Below, one piece after another: positions 36,203 to 44,102 of a DNA stretch of 64,000 nucleotides. Origin of the DNA: Donghicola mangrovi. GTDB lineage: Bacteria; Pseudomonadota; Alphaproteobacteria; Rhodobacterales; Rhodobacteraceae. Every line of letters begins with the position of its first letter. Position 1 is the stretch's first letter. A program made the position numbers and the translations under genes. The notes beneath the pieces were generated by a model. The model was not told the origin of the DNA and searched no databases. It was given only the letters and a program-made list of their open reading frames with translations. The stretch covers positions 661,490 through 725,489 of the forward strand of contig NZ_JABCJE010000002.1 in the NCBI RefSeq assembly GCF_013377535.1, written 5' to 3'.

Positions 36203-36406
36203 ACCCCTATCAGGTCCCTGCCGCGTGAGCAGGCGGCGCAATGACGTCCGCCCCAACGGTCCTGACACAGTTTCCCATGTCACGTGAGGGGGACGCTGCC
36301 CCCGTGTCTGGCGCTGCAATCCGGTAGCGCGAGCGATCGCAGGGGCAACCCCGTTTGCCGGACCGATGCGTCCGGTTCAGCCGGCCTTCCCCGGCAAGGA
36401 CAATTT

Positions 36407-37687
36407 ATGACGTTCAACACTCTGGGCCTCGACGCCCATATCCTGAATAAACTTGATGCCCTCGGCTTCAAGGCCCCTACCCCCATTCAGGCCAAAGCCA
36501 TCCCCGTTGCCCTTGATGGCCACGATGTTCTGGGGATCGCACAGACCGGCACCGGTAAAACCGTGGCCTTCGGGGCGCCTCTGGTGGCCGCTCTGGAACA
36601 GGGCCGTGTGAAGCCCGCCCCCAAGACCGTGCGCGGTCTGGTGCTGGCCCCGACCCGCGAACTGGCAACCCAGATCATGGCAACGCTCGAAGGTCTGACC
36701 GACACCCTGCGCCTGAACCTGATCGTGGGCGGCAAGTCCATCAACCCCCAGATCAACCGTCTGGCGCGTGGCACCGACATCATGGTGGCCACCCCCGGCC
36801 GTCTGATCGACCTGATCGACCGCAGCGCCGTTGACTTGTCCAAGACCCGCTTTCTGGTACTGGACGAGGCTGACCAGATGCTGGACATCGGTTTTGTGCA
36901 CGCCCTGCGCCGCATCGCGCCCTTGGTATCGCGCGACCGTCAGACCATGATGTTCTCGGCCACCATGCCCAAGTCGATCTCGGATCTGGCCAAGGATTTC
37001 CTGACCGATCCCGTGCGCGTCGAAGTCAGCCCTCCGGGCCGCGCGGCAGACAAGGTGACCCAGTGCGTTCACTTCGTCCGCAAAGAGGACAAACAGCCCC
37101 TGCTGATCGAACTGCTGGACAAGCACCGCGACGAGCTGGCGCTGGTCTTCAGCCGCACCAAACACGGCGCGGAAAAGCTGATGCGCACGCTGGAAAAGGT
37201 CGGCTTTGCCGCCGCCTCGATCCACGGGAACAAGAGCCAGGGCCAGCGCGACCGCGCGCTCGAGGCCTTCCGTGCCGGTGACGTCCGCGTTCTGGTTGCC
37301 ACCGACGTTGCTGCCCGCGGCATCGACATTCCGGGCGTCGCGCATGTCTATAACTACGACCTGCCGAACGTGCCTGAAAACTATGTGCACCGCATTGGCC
37401 GGACCGCCCGCGCGGGCCGCGAAGGGGCCGCTGTGGCCTTCTGTACCGCCGACGAGATGGGCGAACTGAAGGACATCGAAAAGGTTCTGAAGATGTCGAT
37501 CGAAGTGGCCAGTGGCACCCCTTGGGACGCACCCGCAGGTGGCGCCAAGCCCAAGGGCCGTGGCGGCAAACCCCAAGGTCGCGGCAACCCCAACGGTGGC
37601 CAGAAGCCCGCGGGGGCCAAACCCCAGCAGCGCCGCCGCCGCCCCCGCAACGGCGCCAAGGGCGGATCGCCCCGCGCTGCCGCATAA
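36407..37687 (+). CDS. DEAD-box ATP-dependent RNA helicase (RhlE-like)
   Basis: A 426-residue helicase. The motifs appear in order: Q motif FNTLGL...GFKAPTPIQ, Walker A AQTGTGKT, Ia PTRELATQ, Ib ATPGRL, DEAD in VLDEADQML, SAT in FSATMP, motif V VATDVAARGIDIPGV and motif VI HRIGRTAR. A Gly/Pro/Arg/Lys-rich tail (about 375-426) is typical of RhlE-type proteins and binds RNA. The ATG at 36407 follows AAGGA by 6 bases; the frame is open further upstream but lacks support. It unwinds RNA in ribosome assembly or decay. Confidence 0.94.
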   Translation: MTFNTLGLDAHILNKLDALGFKAPTPIQAKAIPVALDGHDVLGIAQTGTGKTVAFGAPLVAALEQGRVKPAPKTVRGLVLAPTRELATQIMATLEGLTDTLRLNLIVGGKSINPQINRLARGTDIMVATPGRLIDLIDRSAVDLSKTRFLVLDEADQMLDIGFVHALRRIAPLVSRDRQTMMFSATMPKSISDLAKDFLTDPVRVEVSPPGRAADKVTQCVHFVRKEDKQPLLIELLDKHRDELALVFSRTKHGAEKLMRTLEKVGFAAASIHGNKSQGQRDRALEAFRAGDVRVLVATDVAARGIDIPGVAHVYNYDLPNVPENYVHRIGRTARAGREGAAVAFCTADEMGELKDIEKVLKMSIEVASGTPWDAPAGGAKPKGRGGKPQGRGNPNGGQKPAGAKPQQRRRRPRNGAKGGSPRAAA

Positions 37688-37697
37688 GTCAGCTTCA

Positions 37698-37727
37698 GGC
37701 CCCGACCGCATGGTTCGGGGCCTTTTT
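37698..37727 (+). terminator. Rho-independent terminator of the helicase gene
   Basis: GGCCCCGA (37698-37705) pairs with TCGGGGCC (37715-37722), with an inner CC/GG extension, followed by TTTTT. It starts 10 bases after the helicase stop codon. Confidence 0.92.
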
Positions 37728-37850
37728 ACTGTCCGGGCTTCAGCGCATTGTGAGGCCCCCACTTTTTCCTGCCCCGAAAAACCGGAAGATATTCTGAAGT
37801 CATGGGGTATCCTCCCCTAGAGTGGCGGCAAACAGGCAGGACGGATTGGT

Positions 37851-38894
37851 ATGCAGGATCAACTGAAGAACCCTTGGCGCGGCACAGGTTTGGCGCTGGA
37901 CGCCCCCATGCCGATCGACAGTGCCGAAGGGGTCGGTGGCCTTCTTGCCCTATGCCCTGCGCATCAACCAACGCCCCTCTTGCAAATCCGCCAGCTTGCG
38001 AACCGTTTCGGCGTGTCCTTGGTAACGCTTAAGGATGAACGCGCCCGCATGGGTCTGGGCAGTTTCAAGGCCCTTGGCGCCGCCCACGCCATCGCCCGAG
38101 AGGCCGCCGCCACAGGTCAGGACGATCTGCACACCGCGTTGGCAGGCCGCACCTTTGTCACCGCCAGCGCAGGCAATCACGGCCTGTCCGTGGCAGCGGG
38201 GGCGCGGGTCTTTGGCGCGCGGGCGGTGATCTATCTGTCCGACACGGTGCCAGAGGCCTTTGCCCTGCGCCTGACAGGCATGGGCGCCGATGTGGTGCGC
38301 GCAGGGGCAGATTATGCCGCCAGCATGGACGCCGCCGCCAAGGCCGCCACCGACAACAACTGGACCCTTCTGTCCGACAGCTCTTGGCCCGGTTACACCG
38401 AGCCCGCTCTGCGCGTCATGGAAGGCTACACCCAGATGGCCGCCGAGATTGTCGCGCAGGTTGACGCCGTGCCCACTCATATCCTGCTTCAGGCCGGTGT
38501 GGGCGGTCTGGCCGCTGCGGTCGCTGCCCATCTGCGTATGGCGTGGGGCCAGTCCCCTCAGATCATCGTGTCCGAACCCGCCGCCGCCCCCGCCCTGATC
38601 GAAAGCATCCGCGCGGGCCAAGTCGTCGATACCACGGGGCCGGACTCTTGCATGGGCCGGCTCGACTGCAAGACCCCCTCGATGATCGCGCTGAACGGCT
38701 TGGCGCGGGACGCGGATCTGTTCGTCACCATCAGCGAAGAGGACGCCCGCACCGCCGCCGACACCCTGACCGATCTCGGCCTTGGCACCACCCCCTCTGG
38801 TGCCGGAGGGATCGCCGCCCTGTTCGCAGGCCTGACCCTGCCCGCCGATGCCCGCGTGCTGGCGATCCTGAGCGAAGGCCCCGAAAGTGCCTGA
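37851..38894 (+). CDS. PLP-dependent diaminopropionate ammonia-lyase-like protein
   Basis: A 347-residue fold-type II PLP enzyme. DERARMGLGSFKALGA holds the Schiff-base Lys in SFKALG, SAGNHG is the phosphate-near Asn loop, and a Gly-rich cofactor loop appears as GVGGLAAAV. The Lys region matches diaminopropionate ammonia-lyase (DpaL) and its threonine-dehydratase-like relatives, though the protein is shorter than typical DpaL (about 400). It starts a three-gene operon with an M24 peptidase and an Asp/Glu racemase-family protein. The substrate is probably an unusual amino acid or dipeptide-like compound; this is inference. Confidence 0.8.
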   Translation: MQDQLKNPWRGTGLALDAPMPIDSAEGVGGLLALCPAHQPTPLLQIRQLANRFGVSLVTLKDERARMGLGSFKALGAAHAIAREAAATGQDDLHTALAGRTFVTASAGNHGLSVAAGARVFGARAVIYLSDTVPEAFALRLTGMGADVVRAGADYAASMDAAAKAATDNNWTLLSDSSWPGYTEPALRVMEGYTQMAAEIVAQVDAVPTHILLQAGVGGLAAAVAAHLRMAWGQSPQIIVSEPAAAPALIESIRAGQVVDTTGPDSCMGRLDCKTPSMIALNGLARDADLFVTISEEDARTAADTLTDLGLGTTPSGAGGIAALFAGLTLPADARVLAILSEGPESA

Positions 38895-40053
38895 CCGCTC
38901 GCTGGTCTTTCCCGCATCGGAATACCGCCAGCGCACCGCCCGCCTGCAAGAGCGCATGGCGCTGGCCGGACTGGACGCGCTGCTGCTGACCTCAGCGGCG
39001 GATGTGTTCTACGTCACCGGCTTTCTGACCCGCTTCTGGGAGAGCCCCGCGCGCCCGTGGTTTATCGTGGTGCCTGCTTCGGGCGATCCCGTTGCGGTCA
39101 TCCCCGCCATCGGCGCGGACCTGATGCAGCGGACTTGGATCGCCGATATCCGCACTTGGCCCGCCCCGGTGCCGCAGGACGACGGGATCACCCTGCTGAC
39201 CGATACGCTCGCCGCGATAACGCCGGAAAACGGCCAGATCGGCCTGCCCATGGGCCTTGAAACCCACCTGCGCATGCCGCTCGGGGACTACGAGGCCCTG
39301 CGCCGCGCCCTCTCCTCCCGCCAGTTTGTGGACGCGACCGACGTCGTCCAGCGGGTCCGGGAAATCAAGTCCGACGCCGAGGTTCAGAAAATCCGCGCCT
39401 CCTGCCAGATCGCCGACGCCGCCTATGCCCATGTCCCCGATTTCGCCGGCCAAGGTACGCCCTTGGATCAGGTGTTCCGCGACTTCCAGATCGCCCTGCT
39501 GGCGAACGGCGCGGACTGGGTCAGCTATGTGGCGGGCGGCGCAGGGCCGAACGGGTATGGCGATGTCATCTCGCCCGCCGCGCCCACGCCGTTAGCCTGC
39601 GGGGATATCCTGATGCTGGACACCGGTTCGGTCAAAGACGGCTATTTCTGTGATTTCGACCGGAATTTCGCGATTGGGTCGGCCTCGGACATCGCCAAGC
39701 GCGCCCATCACGCCCTCTGGCACGCGACCGAGGATGCGCTGAACACCCTGCGCCCCGGCCACCGCGCCTGCGACGTGCACCGCCTGCTGACCGAAGGGAT
39801 CACCCGCCACGGCGGCACCCCCACAGGCGGGCGCTTGGGCCATGGCTTGGGGATCACGCTGACCGAATGGCCCTCCTTTACGCCGCTGGACCAGACCGAG
39901 CTGCGCGCCGGCATGGTCCTGACGCTGGAACCCGGCTGCGCCACCGAAAACGGCCGCATGATCGTGCACGAGGAAAACCTGCTGCTGACCGAAACGGGGC
40001 CAATCCTGCTGTCCCGCCGCGCACCATGCGACCTGCCAGATATCACCCGATGA
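38887..40053 (+). CDS. M24-family (Xaa-Pro) peptidase
   Basis: A 388-residue pita-bread-fold metallopeptidase with a creatinase-like N-terminal domain (about 1-150) and a C-terminal catalytic domain. Metal ligands are visible: Asp in MLDTGSVKDGYFCDFDRNF, His in GRLGHGLGI, Glu in LTLEPG, and Glu in IVHEENLLL. The GTG start at 38887 overlaps the PLP lyase gene by 8 bases and the stop overlaps the next ATG. M24 proteins of this type include proline dipeptidases, creatinases and ectoine hydrolase. The N-terminal sequence does not look like ectoine hydrolase to me, so I leave the substrate open. Confidence 0.87.
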   Translation: MPDRSLVFPASEYRQRTARLQERMALAGLDALLLTSAADVFYVTGFLTRFWESPARPWFIVVPASGDPVAVIPAIGADLMQRTWIADIRTWPAPVPQDDGITLLTDTLAAITPENGQIGLPMGLETHLRMPLGDYEALRRALSSRQFVDATDVVQRVREIKSDAEVQKIRASCQIADAAYAHVPDFAGQGTPLDQVFRDFQIALLANGADWVSYVAGGAGPNGYGDVISPAAPTPLACGDILMLDTGSVKDGYFCDFDRNFAIGSASDIAKRAHHALWHATEDALNTLRPGHRACDVHRLLTEGITRHGGTPTGGRLGHGLGITLTEWPSFTPLDQTELRAGMVLTLEPGCATENGRMIVHEENLLLTETGPILLSRRAPCDLPDITR

Positions 40054-40778
40054 CCGCCTTTCCCTACACCCTGCAAGAGGACCCGCGCCCCGCGATGGGC
40101 CTTGTGGTGCTGCAAGTCGACGAGACGATCGAACAGGATTTTCGCCAGCTTTTCGCGCCAAAGGCCTGCCGCCTGCACATCACCCGCGTGCCTTCGGGGG
40201 CGGAACTGACGCCTGACACAATCGCCACCATGGCCACCGCCCTGGCCGCCGCCGCCGCGCTCTTGCCGCGCGAGGCCGCGTTGCGCGTCGTGGGGTACGC
40301 CTGCACTTCTGGCACCACTCTGATCGGGACGGACCGCGTTCAAAGCCTGATCACATCGGTCCTTCCAACGGGGGCCGTCACCAACCCGCTGGCCGCCGCC
40401 CTTCACGCCTGCCGCACGCTGAACCTGACGCGGATCGGCATCGTGTCCCCCTATATCCCGACCGTGGCCGAACCCATCCGGAACGCGTTTGAACAGGGCG
40501 GCCTGACCGTGCCCGAAACCATCTCCTTTGGAGAAGAGATCGAGGCCCGCGTCGCCCGCATCGCCCCTACATCGATCGCCGAGGCCGCCCGCACACTGGC
40601 CGCGCGCAACCAATTGGACGGGATCTTCCTGTCCTGCACGAACCTGCGGACCTTGGGCATCATCCCCGAGCTAGAGGCAGATTTGGGCCTGCCGGTCCTG
40701 AGTTCCAATCAGGTTCTGGCGTGGCACATGGCGCAACTGGCGGGCGTGCCAATGTCCTGCGGATCACTGACCGCCTGA
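40050..40778 (+). CDS. Aspartate/glutamate racemase-superfamily protein
   Basis: A 242-residue protein of the Asp/Glu racemase, maleate isomerase and arylmalonate decarboxylase superfamily. GLVVLQVDETIEQDFRQL lies at the N terminus. The two expected cysteine positions are seen in YACTSGT and LSCTNLR. The ATG at 40050 overlaps the M24 stop (ATGA). Its partners suggest racemisation, isomerisation or decarboxylation of the compound handled by the operon. Its last 15 bases overlap the convergent PACE gene. Confidence 0.85.
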   Translation: MTAFPYTLQEDPRPAMGLVVLQVDETIEQDFRQLFAPKACRLHITRVPSGAELTPDTIATMATALAAAAALLPREAALRVVGYACTSGTTLIGTDRVQSLITSVLPTGAVTNPLAAALHACRTLNLTRIGIVSPYIPTVAEPIRNAFEQGGLTVPETISFGEEIEARVARIAPTSIAEAARTLAARNQLDGIFLSCTNLRTLGIIPELEADLGLPVLSSNQVLAWHMAQLAGVPMSCGSLTA

Positions 40779-41210
40779 GCTGCCGTCCTCAGAGGCCCAT
40801 TCCGCCAATGGAAACAGCCGGTCATAACCCCAGTTAAAGAAGAACGCGTAGACCACGTAAAACGCGGAAAACGACATATCCATCAGCGTCGCCTGCCACA
40901 GGCCCACATCCAGATACCACGCGATAAAAGGCATTAGAACCGTCAGCAAACCGGCCTCGAACAGGCAGGCATGCAGAACCCGCACCCAAGGGCGTTTCAG
41001 CGTCGTTCCGGTCAGTCGCTGTAACGCACGGTCGAACATGTGGTTGTATACGAAATTCCAGACCATCGCGATGACGGCACTGACCACGCTGACGACCCCG
41101 ATGTGATCCATCGGCATGTCGAACACCGCGGCCCCTAGCGGGATCACCAGCAATAGCGCCAGAATTTCAAAGGATAGCGCGTGACGGATGCGGTCCGATG
41201 TGCTGCGCAT
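40764..41210 (-). CDS. PACE-family multidrug/biocide efflux protein
   Basis: A 148-residue membrane protein with four helices and the duplicated bacterial transmembrane pair of PACE (AceI-like) transporters. Each half begins RIRHALSFEI or RVLHACLFEAG and carries an Asn/Trp-rich helix (VWNFVYNHMFD and FFNWGYDRLFP). Family members export cationic biocides such as chlorhexidine or short diamines. The ATG at 41210 follows GAGG by 5 bases; a frame to 41246 has no ribosome site. Diamine export is an interesting possibility beside a PLP-lyase operon but is not shown. Confidence 0.92.
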   Translation of the reverse strand: MRSTSDRIRHALSFEILALLLVIPLGAAVFDMPMDHIGVVSVVSAVIAMVWNFVYNHMFDRALQRLTGTTLKRPWVRVLHACLFEAGLLTVLMPFIAWYLDVGLWQATLMDMSFSAFYVVYAFFFNWGYDRLFPLAEWASEDGSSGGQ

Positions 41211-41339
41211 AGCGACCTCTGGGTCGATGCCGGGTCGTCCCGGCATTCTGCCATTACGGGGAGGTCGTCCTCACTGGCTCGCATATCCCAGAATTGACCT
41301 GTTGGTTCAAGAGGTCTGGCGTCCGCCATCCCCAGCGGA

Positions 41340-41381
41340 TTGTCTGGCAAAATGCGCAACTATTGCCGGATTGTCTGGCAA
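41340..41381 (+). promoter_or_regulatory. Direct repeat of TTGTCTGGCAA upstream of the orphan TRAP binding protein
   Basis: TTGTCTGGCAA occurs at 41340-41350 and again at 41371-41381, 31 bases apart (three helical turns); both copies are preceded by CGGA. Each is an imperfect palindrome of the FCD-type GntR operator class. A third copy (one base different) lies in front of the gntR gene at 42555. They are probably operators of that regulator. Confidence 0.6.
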
Positions 41382-41440
41382 TATGTGAAATGCGTGTTAG
41401 GCTACCCCCGAGGAAAGCGATTCAATCGGGAGGAGAATGG

Positions 41441-42454
41441 ATGTCTTTCAAATTTGTGGCGACCGTGTCGGCCTTGGCGCTGGCTGCCAATATTGCCAGT
41501 GCCGAAACCAGAACCCTGCGGATTCAAACCCACCAAGCGCCAGAGTCCGTCTCGGGTAAAATGGTGCAGGACTTTGTCGAGCAAGTGAACGCCATGTCCG
41601 GCGGCGCGTTGCAGATCGAAATGTACTATAGCTCCGCGGTCGTTGCCTCGGCCGAGACGTTCTCGGCGGCGGCTGACGGCATTCTGGACTGCGACATGAC
41701 CAACGGCAGCTACCAGACCGGCAAAAATGCCGCATTCCAGTTCGTTTCGGACACCATGGGCGGCTACAACACCCCGCTGGAATGGCACGCTTGGGTCAAG
41801 TTCGGTGGCGGCAAAGACATCATCAACCAGCTCTATGAACAGAACGGGATGCACTTTGTCGGGACCTATCTGGGGGGACAGGAGTCGCTGAATTCGACCC
41901 GCCCGCTGGCCGGTATCGAAGACCTCAAGGGCTTCAAATTCCGCTCGCCTCCCGGCATGGAGTCCGAGATTTTCTCGGCCCTCGGCGCGACCCCGATCGT
42001 CATGGACTTTACCGAAATTTTCACCTCGCTCGAGACGGGGATCATCGACGGGGCCGATGCCTCGACGCTGGCGAACAACGTTGGCCTCGGTATCTATGAT
42101 ATTGCAAAACATACCACTTTCCCCGGCTTCCATTCGATGTCGGCGGACCATCTGGCCTGTAGCACCGATGTGTGGAACAGCCTTGATGACCAGCAAAAAG
42201 CGATCATCAACAGCGCCATGGACAGTCTGGCGCTGAAGCTGATGGCGATGACCCTGGTGAACAACGGCGAGGCATTGGCCGCCCTGCCCGAAAAGGGCGT
42301 GACCATCTATGACTGGTCCCCCGAAGATCGCGCGACCTTCCGCAAGGCCGCGATTGGCCGCTGGGACGAATGGGCCACCCGTTCCCCCGAAGCCGCCGGT
42401 CTGGTCGAAAGCCACAAGGCGTTCCTGAAGCGGATCGGTCTTAGCGAAAACTAA
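41441..42454 (+). CDS. Orphan TRAP substrate-binding protein (DctP family, TakP-like)
   Basis: A 337-residue exported DctP-family protein. A signal peptide (MSFKFVATVSALALAANIASA) is followed by TRTLRIQTHQAPES. The core has the Arg of FKFRSPPGMESEIF, which usually binds carboxylate, and TGIIDGADASTLANN, resembling TakP/mannitol-type TRAP binding proteins. GGAGGAG lies 5 bases before the ATG. No DctQ or DctM gene lies next to it, so its permease must be encoded elsewhere or the protein has a sensory role. It forms a unit with the gntR gene through shared operators. Confidence 0.9.
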   Translation: MSFKFVATVSALALAANIASAETRTLRIQTHQAPESVSGKMVQDFVEQVNAMSGGALQIEMYYSSAVVASAETFSAAADGILDCDMTNGSYQTGKNAAFQFVSDTMGGYNTPLEWHAWVKFGGGKDIINQLYEQNGMHFVGTYLGGQESLNSTRPLAGIEDLKGFKFRSPPGMESEIFSALGATPIVMDFTEIFTSLETGIIDGADASTLANNVGLGIYDIAKHTTFPGFHSMSADHLACSTDVWNSLDDQQKAIINSAMDSLALKLMAMTLVNNGEALAALPEKGVTIYDWSPEDRATFRKAAIGRWDEWATRSPEAAGLVESHKAFLKRIGLSEN

Positions 42455-42554
42455 GCCGCCGCCTCTGTCCGGGGGCGTTTGCTGAGGCGCCTCCGGACCC
42501 CTAGACATTTTGGCAAATGCCATGACCTTGCGGCCCCGCCATGTTTGGGGGAAA

Positions 42555-42565
42555 CTGCCAGACAA
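42555..42565 (-). promoter_or_regulatory. Third copy of the TTGTCTGGCA operator, ahead of gntR
   Basis: On the minus strand 42565-42555 reads TTGTCTGGCAG, matching 10 of 11 bases of the two copies at 41340 and 41371. It lies 42 bases before the gntR ATG, as expected for autoregulation. The shared sequence links the GntR regulator to the TRAP binding protein gene. Confidence 0.6.
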
Positions 42566-42606
42566 AATACGGAAGACGACCTTCCGGTTTCCGGAACAGG
42601 GTGCCG

Positions 42607-43353
42607 ATGCTGACCTCGATTATCCAGACGCCGCGCTACCGCCTCGTGGCGGACCAGATTGCCGAACATATCCGTGCGGGCGATTTGCCTCCGGGCTCGA
42701 AGATGCCCGCGGACAAGGATCTGGTGGCGCAATTGGGGGTCAGCCGGACAACCGTGCGCGAGGCGATGATCGCCCTTGAATTGCTGGGATATGTGGTGAC
42801 GCGCTTTGGCGCGGGGGCCTATGTGGCCAACATCATTCCTGCCGCGCCGATCGACACAGGCCTGCCCGGTTTCTTTGAACTGGTCGAGGCGCGCTATGTG
42901 ATCGAGCCCGAGATCGCCGCAGCCGCAGCCCCCGTGATTTCCGATACCGACATCGCCCATCTGGAGGCCTGCATCGACGGGATGTGTAACGCCAAGCTGT
43001 CCCCCGCTCAGATCGAGGCGCAGGATTGCGAGTTCCACATGACCATCGCCCGCAGCACTGGAAATTCGGTATTCGTTCAAATCGTCAATGATTTCTGGCG
43101 GGCGCGGATGCGGTTCCCCGAATGGACCCGCGTGAATAACCGCCAGACGGCCGCGCAGATCGCGCGCTTTGCCAGCGACGAGCACCGCCCCATTGTCGAG
43201 GCATTGCGAACCGGTGACGCCGCCCTTGCCCGCCACGCGATGCAGCAGCACTGTCTGAATTCGGGCAAGCACATGCACGACCGTTGGCGCGACCAAGAAG
43301 GCGAGGCCGAGCAGCCCCTACCCCGCATCTTGCGCGAAGCGAGCGGCGCCTAG
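42607..43353 (+). CDS. GntR-family regulator, FadR/FCD subfamily
   Basis: A 248-residue regulator. The N-terminal winged HTH is classic (YRLVADQIAEHIRAGDLPPGSKMPADKDLVAQLGVSRTTVREAM). An all-helical FCD ligand domain follows (about 80-225) with metal-site histidines and acids such as the D/E-x-FH region (CEFHMTIARSTGN) and DEHRPIVEAL. The ATG at 42607 has AGGG 5 bases upstream; the open frame to 42541 covers the operator. FCD regulators usually sense carboxylic acids and here would control the TRAP binding protein and itself. Confidence 0.92.
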   Translation: MLTSIIQTPRYRLVADQIAEHIRAGDLPPGSKMPADKDLVAQLGVSRTTVREAMIALELLGYVVTRFGAGAYVANIIPAAPIDTGLPGFFELVEARYVIEPEIAAAAAPVISDTDIAHLEACIDGMCNAKLSPAQIEAQDCEFHMTIARSTGNSVFVQIVNDFWRARMRFPEWTRVNNRQTAAQIARFASDEHRPIVEALRTGDAALARHAMQQHCLNSGKHMHDRWRDQEGEAEQPLPRILREASGA

Positions 43354-44102
43354 GCCGCTGCGCCGTCCACGATCATCATCGGACAGCCCCGTGAGCATGC
43401 CTCGACCCGCGCATCGACCCCGTATAGCTGGCGGATCAGGCTGGGGGTCAGAACCTCGAGCGTCGGGCCAGAGGCGACCACTTGGCCGCCCGCCACGGCG
43501 ATGGTTGTGGTGCAGGTCCGCATGACTTGGTTCAAGTCGTGCAGCGCCAGAATGGCCACCGCCCCCGTTTCGGCCACGTAGTCGCGCAGAGCGTCGATCA
43601 CCTCGTGCTGGCGGAACAGGTCCAGCGCAGAGGTCGGTTCGTCCATCAGCAGCACTTTGGGGCGGGACACCAGCGTTTGGGCCATGGACACCAGTTGCCG
43701 TTGCCCTCCGGACAGTTCGGCCAGTTGCCGCCCCGCGAGATCGGCGATTTGCAGACGGGTCAGGACGGATTGCACGGCCTCTAGTTCCTCGGTCCGCAGG
43801 GACCAGCCGCCTTGCCCTTGTTTGAGGGCCAGAATGATGGACTCGTATACGGTCAGCGCTGCGTTCATGCCCGTGTCCTGCGGCATATACCGCAGGTCCG
43901 ACAGATCCGCGCCGCCAAAGATCACGCGCCCACCGCCCCCGAGTTGCCCCGCGATCCGGCGGAACAAGGTGGATTTCCCAGCCGCATTCGGGCCGACCAG
44001 GGCCGTCAGCGTGCCCCCGGAAATCGGCGGGACCGTCGCGCTGTAGTAGATGATTTTGCGACCATAGCGGGCCTCGACCCGGTCCAGTTCCAGCGTCACC
44101 AT
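43350..44102 (-). CDS. Iron-siderophore-type ABC transporter ATP-binding protein (FecE-like)
   Basis: A 250-residue ATPase of the iron/B12 importer class. Walker A is GPNAAGKST, the Q-loop is YMPQD, the signature is LSGGQRQ, Walker B is VLLMDEPTSALD, and the H-loop is LALHDLNQ. The last residues include a Cys-rich stretch (EACSRGCPMMIV), not typical of the family. It overlaps the FecCD permease gene by 7 bases and its stop overlaps the convergent gntR stop. Confidence 0.92.
   Translation of the reverse strand: MVTLELDRVEARYGRKIIYYSATVPPISGGTLTALVGPNAAGKSTLFRRIAGQLGGGGRVIFGGADLSDLRYMPQDTGMNAALTVYESIILALKQGQGGWSLRTEELEAVQSVLTRLQIADLAGRQLAELSGGQRQLVSMAQTLVSRPKVLLMDEPTSALDLFRQHEVIDALRDYVAETGAVAILALHDLNQVMRTCTTTIAVAGGQVVASGPTLEVLTPSLIRQLYGVDARVEACSRGCPMMIVDGAAA

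Larger units (their letters stand above)
35487..36406. other. Long intergenic region (about 0.9 kb) with RNA-like signals
   Basis: No open frame here looks coding. It holds the candidate sRNA (35818-35871), a second strong terminator (36083-36116), an inverted repeat AAGAGA-N3-TCTCTT (35967-35981), and the promoter and GC-rich leader of the helicase gene. Local base composition is more AT-rich than in the flanking genes. Confidence 0.6.

Noticed and set aside
36200..36213. FNR-like TTGAC-N4-ATCAG before the helicase gene (a similar one lies at 16896-16909)
   Set aside because: Both lack the last consensus base of the right half and have no -10 at the class II distance, unlike the phaC site.
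35487..36406. tRNA, tmRNA or 6S RNA gene in the large intergenic region
   Set aside because: No T-arm consensus, acceptor pairing or known RNA signature is visible, only generic hairpins and terminators.
37851..40778. Ectoine-utilisation (eutABCDE/doe) cluster
   Set aside because: eutC and eutE counterparts are absent, the M24 N-terminal region does not resemble ectoine hydrolase, and no ectoine importer is adjacent.
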